From positions 820,643 through 884,642 of the forward strand of contig JACAXG010000007.1 in NCBI GenBank assembly GCA_018881555.1: a DNA stretch of 64,000 bases, written 5' to 3'. The position numbers were made by a program, and so were the translations under genes. Positions 1 through 15,800 of the stretch are shown in pieces. The notes under the pieces are model-generated. The model was given only the letters and a program-made list of their open reading frames with translations, did not search any database and had not been told where the DNA came from. Origin of the DNA: Amblyornis subalaris (lineage: Eukaryota > Chordata > Aves > Passeriformes > Ptilonorhynchidae). Position 1 is the first letter of the stretch; the number at the start of each line of letters is the position of its first letter.

Positions 1-862
1 ACATTTGAATGCATTTGTCGGCAGGGGGGAAAGTCCAAATGAGAAGCCCAAAGCAGCACCAAATCAACAACCTTTAAAGGGGCAAAGTGCACCTGCCACA
101 GCTTAGAAAGGCCCCAGCCCTGCTTCCTGTAATCGATAATCAGGTCTGATACAGAATCACAGGACAGCTGTATGGGCCTGACCAGCAGTGCCAAAAAGCA
201 ACTCCACCCAGCCTAATTAAGGGAGCATAATGGCAGGAATGACAATAGAAAAATCATTAAAAGCAGCATTTAAAAATAAAACATGACAAAAAAAAATCCA
301 CGGAAAAAAGAAGCATTTTGGCTTAACTTTGCAGCAACAGCTGGCTCTGGATTCCTTGCTGGCTCTTTTCCTTCCCGCTCCTTCCCCTCCACTCAAAGGC
401 AATTATGACTCAGAGTGGTTCCACAGTGAAATCCTTTCCACTTGGAAATGGTGCAAAGGGTTCCACACCGCAAACCAAGATCTAAACTTCAACCTCATGA
501 TAATTCAGACTCCCAACCCCAATGTTATTTCCCTGGAGCCAGCACCCTCTCCAAAGCACTGACAATAAGGCACCCAGACAAGAAAAAGGAAATGAGGCAA
601 TAGCTAAAAATGGCGTATGAGTAATTGTAATTTTAAAAAGCCACAATCTCTCCTACTGAACCCTGGAAGGAAACCTTGAGCTTCCCTTAGGAAGTGTCCC
701 CCACTTAAACAATGCCATGTCAAAACTGCAGAGGAACCACCATCACTCTCAGAGCACAGGTCACCCAGCTGTACTCACGTCCACCTTCTCCCAAAATAAA
801 AAAAGAGGTGAAAACAGTGACATTGCAATCACCCCTGTGTTTCCTGAGAACAGAAATTTTAC
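1..862 (-). other. ANXA5: ANXA5 last intron (part)
   Basis: AT-rich sequence after the donor that follows the 863-985 exon. I searched it for the expected C-terminal exon of annexin A5 and found none. A short string at 119-135 whose minus strand reads GATTACAGGAAG recalls part of that exon, but its flanks do not continue the protein. Nothing else is recognisable here. Confidence 0.7.
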
Positions 863-3800
863 CTGAATCATTTGATACAATGATTTTGCAAAATTCTTTC
901 TGAATTCTCGTCTAATATCCAACAGATCAACTTCACTTCTTGAAACCATGACTCTGATCAGGGTGTCATCATCAGTGCCAGCCCCCTAAAGAGAAAAGAT
1001 CAAACAATATTAAAATACAAATTTGATCTGGACAGATGCTGCAACACAACAAATACAAACAACCAGAGTACAACATGAAAGCGACAAGTGGCATCTCAAA
1101 CCATTCCTGCATTACAGTTCAGCTCCAAAACAGAATATTTGGGACAGTATCACGAGACAGTCACACTGAAATGTGGAGAACAGAGGGCTGACCATGCAGG
1201 GTGCTCTAATCCCTGGACTTCTATCAAGTGCCATATGCTCAGGCATCTTATTCCATGTTTCATCTCAGGCTTCAACTGTGAAAGCACACAGAAATTTAAA
1301 AGAACCCAGTTCCCAGCTTACACAGCAGTGTAGCTGATCACTACAATCAGAACCACATGTAAATCACCCTTTCTGTGTACTCTGAGACTGCAGAACTGCA
1401 GTCAGTTCTGGAACTGGGTACATAAACCCTAACAGTGACCAGTACAAACTAACATCATACAGCAAGACACAGGCAGAGCAACTCATTCCATAAACTATCC
1501 AGCTGTTTATTATGAGGGCAAACTTCATAAACCTTTTCCAAGCACACAAACATACTCCACTCCGTTAGTCATCTTTAGTGCTTGAAACATTTTCAGTTCC
1601 TGTGCGGACCGAGGCCCTGACCCCTCTGCTCAGACAACTCAGACTCCGCACAAGCTGAAGCCATACAAACTTTCACATGCTGACCTGCAGATGCACCTCA
1701 GGGAAGGACTTGGCAGAGCCCTCACGATCATCTTCAGCCTAACGGCCAGGGCCACTCAATCCTTCTGGGTGCAATTTTCTTGGATTACACCTAAAAATGC
1801 CCTAAAGCTGCTCAGAAGTTACAGCATGAGACGAGTGGTTTCTGAGGAATAAAAGCCAAGCTCTGCCCCACCTAATCATGAAACAAAACTCTGCTCATTG
1901 CAGAACCTTGTCATGCCAAAGTGATAAATTAGAAATACAGACTCCTCTGTCAAAGTAATAATTGACAAAGAGCTTTCTTATCTCAAGTGCTCAATGATTT
2001 TTATTTATATTAAAAAAAAAAAATTGGGGATCTCACCAGCAGACAATGGTCAGGCTCCTCATAATACAAGTGTACAAGAATCTAAAGCCTACAGGAGAAC
2101 TGCACTTTCAAAAATAAAAATTAACAAATAAAAAAGTAATCCTCCTCACACAGCTCAGCCTACTGGTACAATATTTTGTATTTTTCACCTGAACCTTATT
2201 CTACATTGGTATCTATAAAAGCAGTAAAGCAGCTTTTAAAAACTAAGCTATCATTTTGTGTCTCATCACTAATTCTCATGCTGTCACCTCATCTGGTGAC
2301 AAACATACTTCAGGCTTTCCAGCAGGGGGAAGGGAGCAGTTCTTCAGGGAAGCTGATCACTTGCCTGAAAACAACAGACTACCTACCTCTGGTATAATTA
2401 ATATTACCTACTGGGAGTTAAAAATTACAGTTTTCCCTGCTTATCTCTTCCCATCCAAGAGAAGGTGAAGCCAACAGAAAAAATATGGATGCATTGCTAA
2501 TGCGATTCCCCTGCATAATCTTTTGCAGCTGTTTAAGCCTCTTTCCTTTTGTCTGATGAGTTTCTTTTCCTTCTCAAAACAGGATGAGTAGTAATCAAAA
2601 TGTGTTTCAAAGCTAATTATGCCCTCACACCGTAAATACTCACCTCCAAAACAAAGAGCATCAATTTGCACAATTTACAGTTCAGTTTTTAGCCATCTTT
2701 ACTTCCTCAGTATATCCACCACCTAAAGGCACTGGAGTCTATTCCACTGAAAGTGCCCAGTGGAACTTCCCAGACATTTTCCAGTGTAACAACACCAAGT
2801 CAAAAAACAGCTGATGAGACTGTAAAAGGTCTATGGTCTGACAAACCTATGACAAACTCCAAGGAAACCTTATGAATTGTTTGTAGCCTCTCCCAGATCT
2901 GCATTCCCTGAACCTTTTGCAGATACTTAGCGATACAGCATCCTGTTGGCATTTACAGTGAACGAAGAAATTAAGAACAAGCTAAAGGGAGAGGAATTGC
3001 AGCTGGAGGAGATGGAAAGTGACACGGAAAACATTTACATACCTTCATGGAGTAATACAGGGTCTCGGCAAAATAGGCAGGCACACTTCGGATGCATTTC
3101 ACTGAAAAAGACAAAATGGTTTAATTATTGATTGCTATTTAATACAGGACAATCTTTGATTGCCAAGACAAGGTGGGTGTTACTGGGTCATTCTCGCCAG
3201 TGCTGTCACCTGCTCTGTTCCTCTGCTACAACTCTTCGGGTTCCAGGATTTAGAATACACCATTTATTTCTAATAGCAGAGAGACTTCATTAGTCAAACT
3301 CTACTCCCAGTTACAAATCTACTACAACACTGTCCTAGAGGAGCTGCCAGGAATACAAGTGAAGGCAGAGTTTGGTCTCCCCTCTGGCAGAGGTGCCCAT
3401 GACCNAACAATGTGGTCCACCACCTCCCTCCAAGCCCCTATGTGATAAAGAAAGCATGAAGACCCCTTCTCTAGATATAAAAATAGATCCCAAGTGATTA
3501 CCTTCCAAAAGAAACCCTGTTTTCATGCCACTTTTTACAAAAAGTGCAATTTAAAGAGGCCTGGGAGTAAGCGAAGGCAGACAGTTCTAGATCTTTTAAG
3601 ATTTAATTACCCACTGCCAGAAGCAGCTTCTCCAGATCACCAGAGGTTTCCCGGTCAATGGTCTCTTCAATTTGAAAGCCGGAAATAGTCATGTACTTGT
3701 CAAACACTGCAAAACAAAGTGTGCTCAGTCAGTGAACAGCCAACATTCCTGCCAGTCCCCCTCTCCGTTCAGGATAAAGCCACCTGTGTGTCATTATCCA

Positions 3801-6800
3801 CAGTTCAGGTGCTATTGGCCACTCATTGTCCTATTTTGAGCACCTACTGTACAAGACCTCCCTGCACCTGGAAGGAACAACTCCACGCATTATTCCCAAN
3901 GGCCTAAACAGCTTGGTAAAATAGACTCATGGATGGGCAAGGAGCAGGGGGGAAAAATGTATTGTCTCTCTATTAGCAGCTCATAAACTATGCACCTATA
4001 AAGGGGCTGGGCTTTTCCAGGCTGGATTTGAGGCAGAAGTTTTCAGGCACACAAGAACCACACTACCTACCCCTCCTTAAATGGGAAATGCTGCGGGTTC
4101 CCAAAATGGTGATGAACTTCTCTTCATCTGTTCCCCATTTCAGCTCCCCAGCTCTGAACAAAACCTGTTATGAATTCAAGAGATCAAAACATCAGCATTT
4201 GTTTTGTGTCCACACACCCTGTTGAAATGCTCTATTTGTCTCACTCTAAGGAGCATTAAACTTACTAACAAGCTATAGCTGGAGGAGAAAAAATGAAATA
4301 AAATTTCCAAGTACTGAACTCATTTTACAAATAAATTTAAAAAATCTGAAATTGACTGTGAAGGCATTTCCATGAGTAATGCTGCNTAAGGCCCTAAAAC
4401 TCACTGAGCATAGTCCTTTTCATAAGCCTGAAGTTTTCTAAAACTGTGATAATACAGCAGATAAAATCTATTCACAATACTGCTTCTTCCGCCCTTTTTT
4501 CCTCNTCCCTTTTTCAAATCAGAGTAGCAAAACTTTGTTACATAAAGGCTCTTCAACAGCAGAGCCAGGCAAACTTGGCCCAGGAGGAAGTTTTCCAAGA
4601 AGGAGGGGAACATGAATCTAGAAGCTCTGAGAAACACGATTTGTAGGCTGATAAATTCTTAGCTGTATGAAACCAGATTTTAATCATGTAATTGTTTTAG
4701 CACATTCATGGCTCTTCAGGCAAGTCTGTCTTTGATGCAAAGACCNGGCCATTTCCAGCACCCAGGAAAGTAAAGCACTTCAAAAAGTTGGAATGAGCAA
4801 GAGCAGGGAAAANATGAGAAGGAAAAAGAAATATGGAAAATGAAACAAGTTCTTTTTCCTGACACTTGGAAAACTTTGCCTTTTTCCAAATCATGTGCTA
4901 AACACCGTGTAAGGAGAAAGGTTGTACACGTTGTAGTATATATGCTCTTTTTAATATTAATGGTACAGAATAAAAAAAGGGTGGCAGGTAAAAAGCTATC
5001 AAGGAACTCACTGCAAGGATATTTAATTCAAATAATATATGCTAAGCCCTCCAAAATGAATACCAGCACTCTCCATNCAGTAGCAAATGAGAAGTCCCAG
5101 TACAGCATTCAGAAACACCAGGAAAAGATTTATTCAGAGATACTAGAAGTTGTAAAGAGCACTTTATGTGAGCTTTAAGTTTTTACCTGCCTTGCCACTG
5201 GGCAATACCCAAAATGTACATCAACTGCATAACTTTAAAGAAGTGACATTCAAAAAATCTCTTCCAAAAAGTTAGAATTTCTCCTTCAGGCATTCTCAGA
5301 AAAGTCCCACAATTGCTTTGAATATTTAGTACTTGTAGACACAAAAAATTTAAAAATCACCACTGAGCAAAAAGTTTGCCTTCTAATATCAAGTCCTTTC
5401 CAGAATATCATATTATTTGAGAAAAACATTGGGAAGCCAAAAATGCTCTTATATTTACACAGTCATATACCTCAATTCTGTACCACCTGTATCTGGCAAT
5501 AGCAATTAAAAAATTACTGAATTTGTTCCAGCTATATTAGGTGGTGAATGGAAAGCCCATTGACTCAAGGTCCCAGCTCGAGTCAAATGTATGTGGCAAA
5601 CCACAGAGACTGTTTAGAAAACCAGGACCTTTTCAACAGTTTAGGTGTGGTGCCTCCTCAATTTAGATGCTCATTTAAACTCAATTGAAGAAGCCAAAAG
5701 GAATCTACCTACCTACCAAGGCCTGTGCTTCATGGGTTTCCTCAATTATGTAAGCCCAGCTAAAAGCAAGACTGAAAATTTCATGAAACAGTCTAATTCA
5801 TAATTCAAATATTTGTCCCTCTAATTTTTAAGCTGTAATTTTTCACAGGAAATTAACAGCAGAACAACAATGCTTTCTGAATTTAAGTAACAAAGGATAG
5901 GCCTGNGCCAGTAAAATATATTTTGCCAGTCTGTCTCTCCATCTTGCTGATTCATTGATCCAATATTCTGCTTTTATACCACNTCACCTTGAACAATCCC
6001 TGTATTTCTTTTAACTCAACGGACAATTTATGAGAGAAAAATGCCTAGCAGAGAGTTATCTGAAATAACTGAGAAGAAACATGTATTAAATGTGTTGTAA
6101 TCAAACTGCTGAAATATTGACCATCACTATAACAAAGAAAATGGCATCCAGCAAGAGACTGTCAAGGACACCAATGAACNGCTGGCATTCCTTTTCATCC
6201 AGAGTACAGGTTTAGTGAGCAGTTGTGGACAATGGATTAAATTCAGAGAGAAGTCCAAGTCAGATATTAAGTAATGAACTGTTAACGTCCGAGTTTTCCA
6301 GCAGTNGCTCCCTCACCATCACAAAGCCTCAGCAATAACTCTCTGTTCCAGTGATCTACTCACTGTTTCATTCAGGCCCCTCATTAAGTAATAAGCAAAA
6401 CAAGACACACTTTACAGTGAAATGTGAAAGTGCCAAAAATTTTGATTACAGTGTTTCAGGTTTTAACACTTCTTTTGTCCAGAACATACAAAAGCACATA
6501 AAAACGTATTAAGAAGCACAGAGAACCTTAACAATCACTCTCNCACATTTCAATTCCAGCTTTATACCCTCTTTGCAACATAACTTGTAGAAATGCCCCA
6601 AACCCCAAGTCATTCACACACCTGAGCATCCTGCTCAACAAGAGCCTCATCAACTCCAACGTCGGGATCTCTGTTCGCCTAAATGGGAGTTTAGAAGTTG
6701 TTAAACTGAAGAATTGAAAGATAAGTCCAAAAAATATTTATGTCATACTGAGCCTGTAAGTTACTGTGATCAATCAACCCCTAATGTATCTTGCCCAAAA

Positions 6801-9800
6801 TCCCCTTATTTTTCCCTTCTGCTTACATATGTCCATATGAAACAAACATTCTCTTCCCATTTTGCCTTCACAACCCCATGTACCAGCACCTGCTACACCC
6901 ANGGGCATCACAGAAGTTGTTTGATTCAGTGATATGAAAATGCCTCAGAAGAGAGCTCAAGGCTGACCCTGCAAGCCAGAGGAAGTGACTCAGCTCCAGA
7001 GCCCATCCTGCCTAGCAGCAGGCCCATCCAGAACCCAGCTTAGTAAGCACAAAGTGACAAGCGCACCTAGAAGTGAAAGCCNTCATAGAACATGACACTG
7101 ACCTGCAGCAGGACCACCAGCAGCCTCTGGAAATGGCCTGAAGTTTCTCCTGTGATCTTATCCTCCAGGTTGGCTTCATACTCTGCAAAAGAGCAATACT
7201 CACTCACCAACTTACAGGCTCCCTCACTACTTTGAGGGAAAGCAAGGAAAAGCAACAAGTTCACTTGTCTCACAATTTGTAGAATAATCTATCAGAAACA
7301 TCTTTAACACTCAGGACACATTCTGAATTCACTTATAACCTAACATTACTGTAAAAGAGGTGAAAATACAGCAGCTCATATCAGGAGATTACTAAAAACA
7401 TTTTGAAGTACAGGGTGAAATGCAAGGATTCAGCTCCTTAAGGAACTAAAGAGGATACAGATCTGAAGTCACGCTAAAATANGGCAGACTCAACTGTACA
7501 AAAACCATGAGCCCAGAAAAGTCTAGTACTAATAAATTTTGCCCTTGGAAACTAACTTTGGGCTCAAAATTTGTTCAGACATGAGAATTTCTTGTGTGGT
7601 ACGAATGTGCACAGCAGTAAAAGAAATTTGTTGAATTAAACACTGCCTTAAAAAAAAACAACCCCACAATCACAGGGTAAAAGCACATACTCCTGTGGAC
7701 AACCAAAAGCTGCAACTGCTTTAGCACAGATGCATTTGAACAGAACACTGAGCAAAAGATCAAAAAAAATTACTTCTGCTTTTTTTATGTGATATCAGTT
7801 TTCTTGTTCCCAATTACTAAAAATTGCCTTTCAGTCTAAGGGATGAAAATCATGGGTGGAAGAAAGAAATGCATTGGAAAGAATTCTAACTATAAAGCAC
7901 AAAACACCATAACCTGCAGTCATAGCCCTGAAATAAAAACTATTTTAGTTTACCACCCAAGTTCTAGTTCCTTTCAATATGAAGTTTTGCAACACAGCAG
8001 AAAGAATTCCCTCTTATTGGACACATCCATCAGTTCCCAGGTAGACCTTATAGGAAAGATGAGCTAAAATCACATTAAGAGAACTGAACAGAGACCCTTT
8101 ATTTTATATAGGAAATTACCTTGCAGATAAACCTTTTTAATATTCTGCACTTCCACAGGTGTTCTGGAGGCAAGAATTTCAGTCAACACTTTTTCATTGG
8201 TTCCTGCTCCCTGCAGGGTGCAAGCATGAATCAGTTGATGGAATAACAAAAGAAAAACAAGCATTCCCTTTGACAATCAAAACAAGCATCAACTTATACA
8301 CTCAGACNAAATAAACAAAAAATACTTTCTTTTCTCTGGTATGTTGTGGGGGTTTTGAAGAGAATTTCTTCCAGTTCTGTCTTGTTTTCAAAACCAACCC
8401 AACAATTAATAAAGGCTCACTGCTGCAGGATTCAGATGGGCCCTTCCATGCCCAAACACACCCAGATGTGCCTCAGTTCTTTGCTCTTACAGTCAAGGAC
8501 ATTTTGACAAGTGAATGGAGTAAATTTCCATGTTAGCTGTAATTCCCACACTGTCTGTCATCGGCTAAGACACAGATAAACACAGAGCTACCCAGCAAAG
8601 ATCTGTACCCTGCTGTGAACTGTGCTGTTAAACAAATCCTCTCCTCCGCTGCAAACACACTTTACAACAGAATTGCTAACCCCGATAGTTTAAGCAATTC
8701 TGTAGTTCTTCATTACAGCAGACAACAGCCACTCTCACTTTTACAAAGATAAAATTTACAAGAGCCAAGCCAATATCTTGTTTCCACAAGTCTGAGTCTA
8801 CTTCGTTTGCAAGAATAATCCATTGCTCTTTACACGTACAAAGGAGTCATTTCACAAAAGCAACACTGAAATGCAATACTGAGCATTTTTTGCTTCAGCA
8901 TATTATTTACAACCTGTCCTGCATGAAAAACATTGAATACTAACCACATACAAAGATACGCAACTGCACACAAAGTTATCCCAAATACAAATCTGCCAGG
9001 TTACACACAATCATTTCCAAAATACAGATTGTTTCACAAAGATGCCTACTCAACAAGTGAGGCAGGCACAGTTAAACTCTCTCCAGTCTAAGTAGCAGCA
9101 GTGAAAATTGATAGGACAACCTTCAGCGCAGAGTTAATGCTCTTAGCTGAGTTGTTGTCTTGCACTGAAGTCCCTGTCGTCACATCTGCTTTACTGTTAC
9201 GCCCTTAGCTGGACTGCAGCCAGTATTGACATCCTTTCCTGTGCAGACACATCTCTGAAATTGTATGATCTTGTGTGTACTATCCTTTTTTTGTAAGTGA
9301 CAAGAATAAAACCACTCTTGTTTTACTATCTCTACTTTCCCTCCTACACCCACCTCTTCTGTCATTCTTTGACTCCTAAGTCAATAAAAGGAACTTGGAA
9401 ATACATTTTTTTTCTATTAATCAACAAGGCCTTTATCAGTTTCTTCGTCAGGTACCATCTCCCCCTTCCCTAGTGCACGTAAAGACATTACAGAAAACCT
9501 CCAGGAATGAACTTTCTGCTGTCTGAGGGACTGTTTGCTGGGTCACAGGTTCATGAGCATTTGCTCGCACAGTTGACTAAAGACTACATATTAACCAGCT
9601 GCTCATCAACGATCTTGGGAGTTCACATGGAAGTATCATTCCACAAAGCACTACCTTACACTAGTCAAGTTCAGTGTCCTCTACTTTGATCAATTCTGTA
9701 ACTAAACCAGGGACATCCGAATTCTGAAATCCCACAGGCTGATGATATCAGACAGGTGTGACGGGGAAAAAAAAGAGCACATGGAACAAACACTAAAATT

Positions 9801-12800
9801 TCCACACATCCATATTGTAAATTGTTTGCTTACCTGGCCTGCCCAGAAAGGCACTAAATGCATTCAGCTAAAGAGAAATGTTTGAAGGGTAACTCTGACA
9901 GGGATACCAGTTATTCCCACTGTATTACTGAAGGCAGCTTTTAGAGCACATTCAATACCACAGACAATACCTGCTCACAATTTTGGTGGACACCAGTTTG
10001 CACAAGTACACAAGCTCATTAATTTTGGGGTTGCACTGCAATACATCAGGGGTACCACACTGTAGCTTAAATAACAGTCAAGAAGAATATAAAGAGCAGC
10101 ACACTCTCATTAAATGCTCCGAATTAATTTTCAGCCTATGCATACAGAATAATAGCTATAAACCCTAGGCTGCTCACAGCAGAAAAATCTAGAGTCNACT
10201 GCACTTCAGCAGCAAAAAAATGTAAAAGCAACATGCACATCTACTCACTGTATTTAAATCAGAAGGAACAATTCTTATGCTATGTAGATTTCTGAACTAC
10301 CTCTGAGTTATTAGGATGAAAAAGAAACCAGGCAAGACAATGGCATTGGCAGGTATTAGCATAACTTTCCTAATTCTTTTTAAAAAGGCCACTTCTATTA
10401 GCATTCCCCTTGGCAAAAGTTCATTCCTAATAAAGTAAATCAACAAAAGGGCATCAATCATTTCATGTAACATATGAATTCTCCCTCCCCTTACCTTGAT
10501 GGCATGCTTCAGTGCATGAGCATCAAAAATATATGCTGGTCTCATCAAAGACACCATCAAGGTTTCAAACTTGCCAGTAAGTTCTGATTTCAGGTCATCC
10601 ACAAGATCCTAGTGCAGAACGAACAGTGCTGTAATGAACAAGGACTAATCATTTTACACAGATGCACACAAGTCTGCAAGCTGAAAGACTCTGGAGACAG
10701 AGCAAAAAGCACAAGGGACGCATTTCCTTTTGTTTTAATTGGTACCTCAACTGAAACAAATAAGGCAGAAGAAAAGGATAAACAGGCATTTGGAAAACTG
10801 AAACACACTTGTGATTTTTTTGAGGATTTGGTAGAGTGGAGAAGAGGGNGAGACAGCAGCAAAATGAGATTTTCTTTCAAGGAATGTTTTACAGGGAACA
10901 TGGTGAATGTGCCTCGTAGTTTTAACTAATCATTGTAAGTTGCAATCAGCTCATTCCCNGAGTTATTTTTATTCTTCTTACCCTGCCAAATAAGGTTTTA
11001 AAGGCAGATGCAATTTCTTGACGCTGAGCATTGTTTCTGGTGGTGAGGATCTTCAGCACAGTTTCTTCATCAGTCCCTGAAGTTAGAAAGAACAAAGAGT
11101 TACAAACACACTAGAAAACAAACAGCAGTGGCACAAACTCAAAAGTCAATGAAAGATGCTTTGAAAATAACAGCCTACTGACAAACAGCAGCAGCATTTA
11201 AAATACCAAATGTCACCATGCCCCAAGCTGAGCCACCAGGTTTGTTGTTTTGCTGATGCAAAAATATGACTAGAGGACTTAACGTGTTTGCTCTCCATCA
11301 GCACTCTGTTCCAGACTCTGCTCCAAGCACCAACTACATTTAGTGACAGTCTGTATTCCACATAAANGCCTTGCCTTTGGGCTCACCAACAAACTGCCAA
11401 CCCCCAGCAAAAATCACTCCAGTAATCCCAAACACCCCGGAGGACAGCAGTGTGGAGCTATTACCCATTTTCTAGGCAACAGCTTGCAAGGTAGTCCTCC
11501 CACCACAGCATCTTACCAGCCCTACTGAATTTGCCTGTAGGCTGAGGTGTATCACACATTCCTCCTGCCCTTCCTTCTGCAGGTGGCTTCAAAGAAAGCA
11601 GCAAATTAGAGTTTNTTCTCTGGTATTCTTTGTCCCCAGTAACTGCAATGTGCTCACACACTTCCAGCCTGAGGAGCCTGTTGTGGAATTTCCATGCAGA
11701 GTTCCTACCANGCTGCTGTAATTCTCCACAGCTGTGGTCTGTAAATCCACACTTGAGCTACTGCGCTGTAAAACTTTTGTGTGCCTAGAACAGCCTCTGG
11801 AGTATCCATGTTTTAATGGGGAATGTGTAAACCATCTTTTTTCCCTCATGCTAACCTAAAAATAAACATCCTTGAGAGCTGTGCAGTCACAACCAGGACA
11901 CACCCAGACCAGTGTGGTCCTGGGGCTGTCATTCCACAGCTTGTAGACATACACCCTACTCTCATCAACTAATACAAAAAATACATCAGAAAGGATCTTT
12001 GCAAAGGAGAGAGAGACTTTTCTTTGTGTAAAATAAAAATTATCCTTACCCAATCCCTTCATGGCCTTACGAAGGGCTTCTGCATCAGCTCTGGCATCAA
12101 AAGGAGAGAAGGCTGTCACGGTGCCTCTCGTGTACTAGAGAGGGAAAAAGGGGTCNGGGGAAGAGGGAAAAAGCCATGAAATAGAATATCCCATCTTTCA
12201 GTCCTCTATACATGAGCTCAGGCTAAATTTGAATTCATGATCCAAAAGATGATGGCATTTTTCTTGGAATTGTCTGGCTAAGTAGCAGCCTTTGGGTTTT
12301 TAAACAGCTCGCTCCAAAGGCATCACTATGGTTTTCCTTAGCAGTGCACCAGCTAAATTTGGGGATATTTATGTAACAGTAGTTTGCAGAATTGGTATCT
12401 CCAACAATGGAGCCTGAATGCAGGGAAATTACTANGAGTTTATAATTTGCTAAAGTAATTTGAAAAGTTAATTGCAGAAATCACGCATGCTAGGCAAATG
12501 GCACAAAAACACATTTGGAAATAACTTCTCCTCAAGAAAAACCTACTGGAACTCTCAAGCAGCATCATGCTCATTTTTTCCACCACCTTGCAAATGAGAC
12601 CCACTGAACTCTGCAATGGCTCTCAATTTTTCATCATGCTGCTTTTGACATCAGCAACTTCTTAAAAAGTGATTCAGCTACATTAGTTTACAGTTTATTA
12701 GTTTATTAGTTTATTAGTTTAAGAAAAATAACAGTACCAACATAAGGATAAAAGATCAGCTTGTCCAAACACAAAAATAATTCCACTAGGTTTCCATGGA

Positions 12801-15800
12801 ACATGACTCCTGAGGGAATTCCTCTTTGGATTAAACACAAAAGGACATTCATCACCCTAACAGAAAAGTTTTGCCTTTATTTAAACATGACAGTTTGAAA
12901 ACCTATATATGTTTAACACAGTAGTTAATTTATAAACTGTAGGAGTGGCCAAAAGGGGAAACATCTGGGTTCAGGGAACAGGAAGGTGTTTCCAATAGCT
13001 GAAGAGGGGAAATTTCCTGTAAGCATTGCTGTAAAAATGTAGCAATCAGTACAGGCAGGTCATTTTTCCACTCCCAAGAAAGAGCATGATAGGAAGAGCC
13101 AAGACACCTACCGAGATTGGCACCAGATGACTCCAGAGGCAGCACAGCCATCTGGCCTTCCCTGAAGTTAGGAATTTCAGCCACTCTGTGCTTTGGTTTC
13201 CAGTCAATGCACTCATCAGAGACAGGTCAGCCAGAAAGGCAGGGAGACAAGAGCAGTAAGCAGAAACTGCTCCAGGGCACCCGTGTGNCCCTGCCAGCAG
13301 AGACTCCCCACACCTCCCAGCACAGCAGCAGCAGTCAAGAATTAGGTTTATTTCTCTCGTATTTTCACAGAACACTTGGTATCATTGTGTTTAATGGCAA
13401 CAACAACTTTCTTTTTGGGAGATGATTTTTGTTTCCATATCATCTCAACATAACCAATATTACAGAACTACCATGATTCTCCTTTGGAAATGACCCATGT
13501 CAACAAATCTCAGAGGAAGCAGCTATTGATCTTAAACTTTTCCTTTGCTTATCTTGTTATAAGCAAGTGGAATTCCCCTTCACAATTCCTAAGTCTTGTG
13601 ACAACAGCCCAGCATTCCTGGGTGGCTGTTATAGACAAAGTACGTGTGAACACTAAATGCCTGAAATCTGTCTCTGCATCACTCTTCTCATTTTTGTTAA
13701 TTGACAGGAATCCTTCATAACTCTCTTTTCCAAAGCACTGCATAGAAAGCCTTAACANGCACTAAAGCCTGATGAACAGTTCCTGGAAATCTTCTGGTGC
13801 AGCTGAAGTCCAAAAGACTTTTCTCCATGTCTGAGCACTGCTTGCATTCCAGGCATTCCCTTCTGACACACAGCACCTGTGGCTCCCCACCTGCCACAAT
13901 CACCCTCAATCAGAATCTGTAGCCTCAGTGAAGCTGAAATAGGAGCTATGAACCAGACATTTCTAACAAAATAGCAGATCCACACGAAAAGAGTTTCTGG
14001 CAAAAGCCTGACACTCATTTATCAAGACAACTCAGCTACAGTTTCAACACCAAGTAGAATTTAAAGTTTTATTGAAACAAACTGGTTCTTGCAGATGGAT
14101 CAAAGCATCACAACTGCTATGCCATCCTGACCTAAACTGAAAAACAGCAAACTATTTAACATTTATTTACAAACTTCATTATTTATTTACCTCTATAAAA
14201 AGCCATCTTATCTTTAGTATCTCTAAAAACATTCCTTGCCATTTAAGTAAGCAGATACACAATAACACTACAGCCTCATAGGTCCTTTTTACTTTGGATT
14301 AGTAAATTTCCCACCCAGTAGAACCCAAGGCACACCAATGCAAAGTCTCTGATAGAAATCCTTCTGTAATCTGAGGTGATCCTTTACTAAATCACCACAC
14401 CTCNCACTGGGCAGTAAAATATAAAGAGAAGCACAACACATAAAACCTCAACATAAAGTGTATCACAAGATTGTAACACCCCAAACCCACCCATATTCTT
14501 TTCTTTCTACATTCCCCAATACAGTGATTGTTGTTAAGAATCATGTGTAGTGCAAGTGCAATTTGTGATTACACACTAGAAATAAATAGCAGCTTTCAAT
14601 TTCTCCAGACACCTCCCAGATAGGCCAGTGAAGGTCCTAGAAACAGATAATTAGCATGAAGAGAAAAGGCAGAAGGGGAAAAAAAAGGGGGGGGGGGGAA
14701 ATACTTCAAAGCCACAGATAATCTTGCTTTAGAATTTACGTCCCTCTAAATGAGGGAGTTCACGTTCTCTGGTACTTCTGTTCAATTCTACCCAGCAAAG
14801 GTTTCCATAAGAAGATACAATCTCATCAGGTGACATGTTTCTAGCCAGCACCTCAAAGTGAGTGTCTCCCAAGAGACAATTCAGCTTCACCATTTAATAC
14901 AGACACAGATCCTGGCAACAGCAACAATAGCCACTTAACAAGGTTCCTTTTCATTTTCCTCACCAAGCACACAAAATATTTCCCACCCACAAGCCCCTAT
15001 GCTTGGCCACTGTTAAATACAAAGCATTCATATCAGCAAACAACAGACCACACTTGACCTGATTCAGACTTCTTCCTGGCTACCATTGCTTGGGACCCCT
15101 TACAGCAAGTTATCATGAATCACATTTCCCTCAGATGAACAGCTACTCCATTTCTCTGCAGCAACAGAAGTAGTNTCTCAAAAATTTGCTGCTGGAAACN
15201 CCAGTATTTAGTGCAGAGAAGGTGCTATGAGACCTTTTTTTTCTTTTTTAAAGCAGCCATTTGTTGACAAGATGGCACAGGAGAAGTGTGGAGCGGTAAA
15301 ATTGGAAATGGAGAATATTTACCAGCAAAGAGAGAAGGTATGCTATTTCCAGCAGACAAAAGAGAGCCCAGAAGGTCATGTGCTAGAATAAATGATAGAC
15401 TGCTGTAAGCTGTCTTACACAAGAACAGGCATCTTGCAGATAAACACAACTGTGTTCACTGCTGAACTGAAAGCCTTTACTGCCACACAGAGACACCAGT
15501 TCAAATTCTGCTCTAAAATTAATATCANACAAGAAATATGCGATTATTTCCTGACACTGTTACCAAAATTTCAAGGGTGGTATGATGCAAACGACATTGT
15601 GACTGGATGAATACAGGCACAAGGCTGATGCAAATGCAGAACTATAAAGAAATGTCTACAAAACACCTCTCCAAGTTTNGCAGTGCTTCAGACCATCTGC
15701 CTAACCAGGAGGAGTAAGCTCAGACTATATTCACATCTGCCCCACTAAATTTAAACTCTTGAGAAAAAACGTAATTACACAACATCTGTGGTGAACTCTG

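Noticed and set aside
119..135. Minus-strand GATTACAGGAAG resembling the Asp-Tyr-Arg-Lys of the last annexin A5 exon
   Set aside because: Flanking codons do not continue the expected protein on either side (Lys is followed by Gln-Gly-Trp) and the Thr-Ser-Gly that should precede it is absent, so it is a chance match.
4840..5178. 112-codon plus-strand frame in an ANXA5 intron
   Set aside because: No recognisable domain, lies wholly within an intron of a well-defined gene, and has AT-rich random composition.
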